DNA from: Citrus sinensis
Taxonomy: Eukaryota > Streptophyta > Magnoliopsida > Sapindales > Rutaceae
NCBI RefSeq assembly: GCF_022201045.2
Contig: NC_068560.1
Span: 36,667,001-36,731,000, forward strand
Direction of reading: 5' to 3'
DNA length: 64,000 bases
The notes under the pieces were generated by a model. That model saw only the letters and a list, made by a program, of their open reading frames with translations. It did no database searches and had not been told where the DNA came from. The position numbers and the translations under genes are program-made. Below, piece after piece: positions 62,701 through 64,000 of this stretch (within the stretch, counting starts at the first letter, position 1; the number at the start of each line of letters is the position of its first letter).

Positions 62701-64000
62701 CCTCCTCTTGGACCTTACCAGCCACCGTGGAGACTCTGGAATGAAAAACAGGCCTGTTATCAATATTGTACATGGTAATATTCCTGCAAGAAGAAAAAGG
62801 TTGACAGAGTTCAACGCGATAATATAATCACCATTAATTAATAAAGCATATTGAAATCAAATATTGAGATAGTTTTCCCCTCTAAAGGAGGAGGAAGAGC
62901 TTCAACTAGTGATTTAAGGTGTTTGTGCAAATTGACAATGTAACAAAAAAGCGCAAGATCTAGTATGTGAAGAATTATCTTGAACACCAGCAATGAATTG
63001 AAGAAAGCTTGTTGAGAATTGTCTTTTTTAGCTGGTCACCACAGCTAACTCAAAGATCATGCGAGGATGGTGTTATAAAAGAATTATATCCTGAAATGTC
63101 TTCACATTTTGCAAAAGCAATATGAAAATTATGGAAAACGATGCTTCCTCTGTAACAAACATATTTGGCTGCCATTGCTCACCTACAAATTGCAATATGG
63201 CCATCCCATTCCTCAAAATTTTACAACTGTTACCTTTTCATCTAAGAGATTTCCAAAAAAAAAAAGGCCAAGGGAATCAATAAACACAAGAACTACCTAA
63301 AACTGCCAGTATTCTCCATGGAACAAAAAGTCCCAGCAGATAAGCCAGCATTATTCCAATTGTGACAGAGAGCTACAGAACATGTACACAAGTATCAACC
63401 AATTCAATAAGTGATTTGAGTTTGACTTCTGTAAGGATTGATAGAAATAATACCAAACCATGTTTACCATAGCCACCAATAAACCAACCTGATTCACCGA
63501 ACCCAAGGCCCCTCTTAAGTTTTGAGGTGCTATCTCAGCAATATACACAGGCACCTAGAGAAGATGAAGAAACATGGTATTTCTCAACTTGCCTTCATAT
63601 ACAGATTTAACTGAATAACACAAAATCACAACAGAAGATTACCGTGTAAGAGATAATTCCTACACCAAAACCTTCTAACAATCTCCCCATGTAAAGAAAA
63701 GATGATTCCTTCATCAAGCAGTGAAATGAAACATTAGTTCACACACTCATCCTAACGCACTAGCTCTAATCTACAGCACCAAAATTAAAATATTGATATT
63801 GTAATGAAAACTCACTCTGGCAAAAGATATGGCAAGCCATCCAATGATATTAGGAATAGCAGCAATCATTAAAGACTACATATAATAACAAAAAGCATCA
63901 ATTTTTTTTATAAAAAAAAAATTAAGTAATTAACTCAAAAAATAGGGGTTAAATTTAAGCAATTATCTTCTACCTACCCCTTTCCGACCAATATACTCAG
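59738..64000 (-). CDS. ERD6-like sugar transporter (partial, 5' end outside window)
   Basis: Major-facilitator monosaccharide transporter of the ERD6-like group, close to the tonoplast glucose exporters ERDL4/ERDL6. Exons seen from the right edge: 64000-63978, 63875-63816, 63708-63643, 63554-63489, 63372-63297, 62783-62719, 62627-62535, 62389-62309, 62187-62103, 61172-61126, 61052-60990, 60900-60841, 60646-60581, 60489-60430, 60340-60226, 59850-59738. All are GT-AG with matching phase. Seen: [113 protein letters not shown] and [16 protein letters not shown] at the end. These are the standard sugar-porter signatures. Only the first helices are missing, off the right edge. The long intron 61173-62102 holds a foldback element. 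Confidence 0.93.
61505..61982. mobile_element. Foldback element in an intron of the sugar transporter gene
   Basis: Left arm GATATTATCATTTTACCAC; right arm read backwards AATATTTTAATTTTACCAC. Further inverted blocks (TTTACCACCAAA, CACTTAATGTTT/CTACTTAATATTTT) appear in both arms but in different order. A run of about 19 T sits inside. No clear target duplication. Fully intronic, AT-rich and non-coding. Confidence 0.6.

Noticed and set aside
1..64000. CRISPR arrays, operons, bacterial origins
   Set aside because: The sequence is plant nuclear DNA; no regularly spaced repeats with unique spacers were seen.

Overview
The window is nuclear DNA of a flowering plant, most likely a woody eudicot. 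Citrus is my best guess from overall feel, but nothing in the sequence proves the genus. Reasons: AT-rich spacers, genes split by short GT-AG introns, plant-only families (pectin-type PMT methyltransferase, 3-ketoacyl-CoA synthase, RADIALIS-like SANT protein, thylakoid lumen protein, LRR receptor kinase), and typical plant small transposons (TRIM, MULE-type, hAT and Harbinger-like MITEs). I rebuilt the gene models by joining exons with intact GT/AG borders and matching reading phase. All nine genes lying wholly in the window give uninterrupted proteins.

Layout: (1) 24-1978, minus: 5' part of a PMT28-type methyltransferase, running off the left edge. (2) 3443-7585, minus: 12-exon DUF21/CBS (CNNM-like) membrane protein. 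(3) 10815-12242, plus: 2-exon leucine-carboxyl-methyltransferase-family protein. (4) 13237-16050, minus: 6-exon thylakoid lumen 16.5 kDa/MPH2-type protein; its last intron holds one TRIM retroelement nested in another. (5) 16051-24388: repeat-rich spacer with a decayed coding stretch, a hAT-like element and a (CG)n/hairpin microsatellite. (6) 24389-29976, plus: 17-exon HAD-family cytosolic-II-type 5'-nucleotidase with a MULE-type MITE in an intron. (7) 32146-32811, plus: mitochondrial ribosomal protein bL27. (8) 33969-38065, minus: LRR receptor-like kinase of the At2g16250 type with a degenerate kinase active site. (9) 38066-49142: long spacer with a foldback element. (10) 49143-49534, plus: RADIALIS-like SANT/MYB protein. 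(11) 53316-56282, plus: Maf-family nucleotide pyrophosphatase with two alternative versions of one exon. (12) 56930-58477, plus: intronless 3-ketoacyl-CoA synthase (KCS4/KCS11 type). (13) 59738 to the right edge, minus: 3' sixteen exons of an ERD6-like sugar transporter.

The genes do not form a pathway. What unites them is ancestry: PMT28, the 5'-nucleotidase, the RADIALIS-like gene, KCS4 and the ERD6-like transporter are, from memory, neighbours in the paired Arabidopsis segments around At1g19430-At1g19510 and At1g75210-At1g75250. The most notable points are the duplicated, probably mutually exclusive exon in the Maf gene, just before the catalytic Asp; the TRIM-in-TRIM insertion with a clean 5-bp target duplication; the probable pseudokinase; and several foldback MITEs sharing a GGGT(T)AA-type end. 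I found no wholly new gene system.
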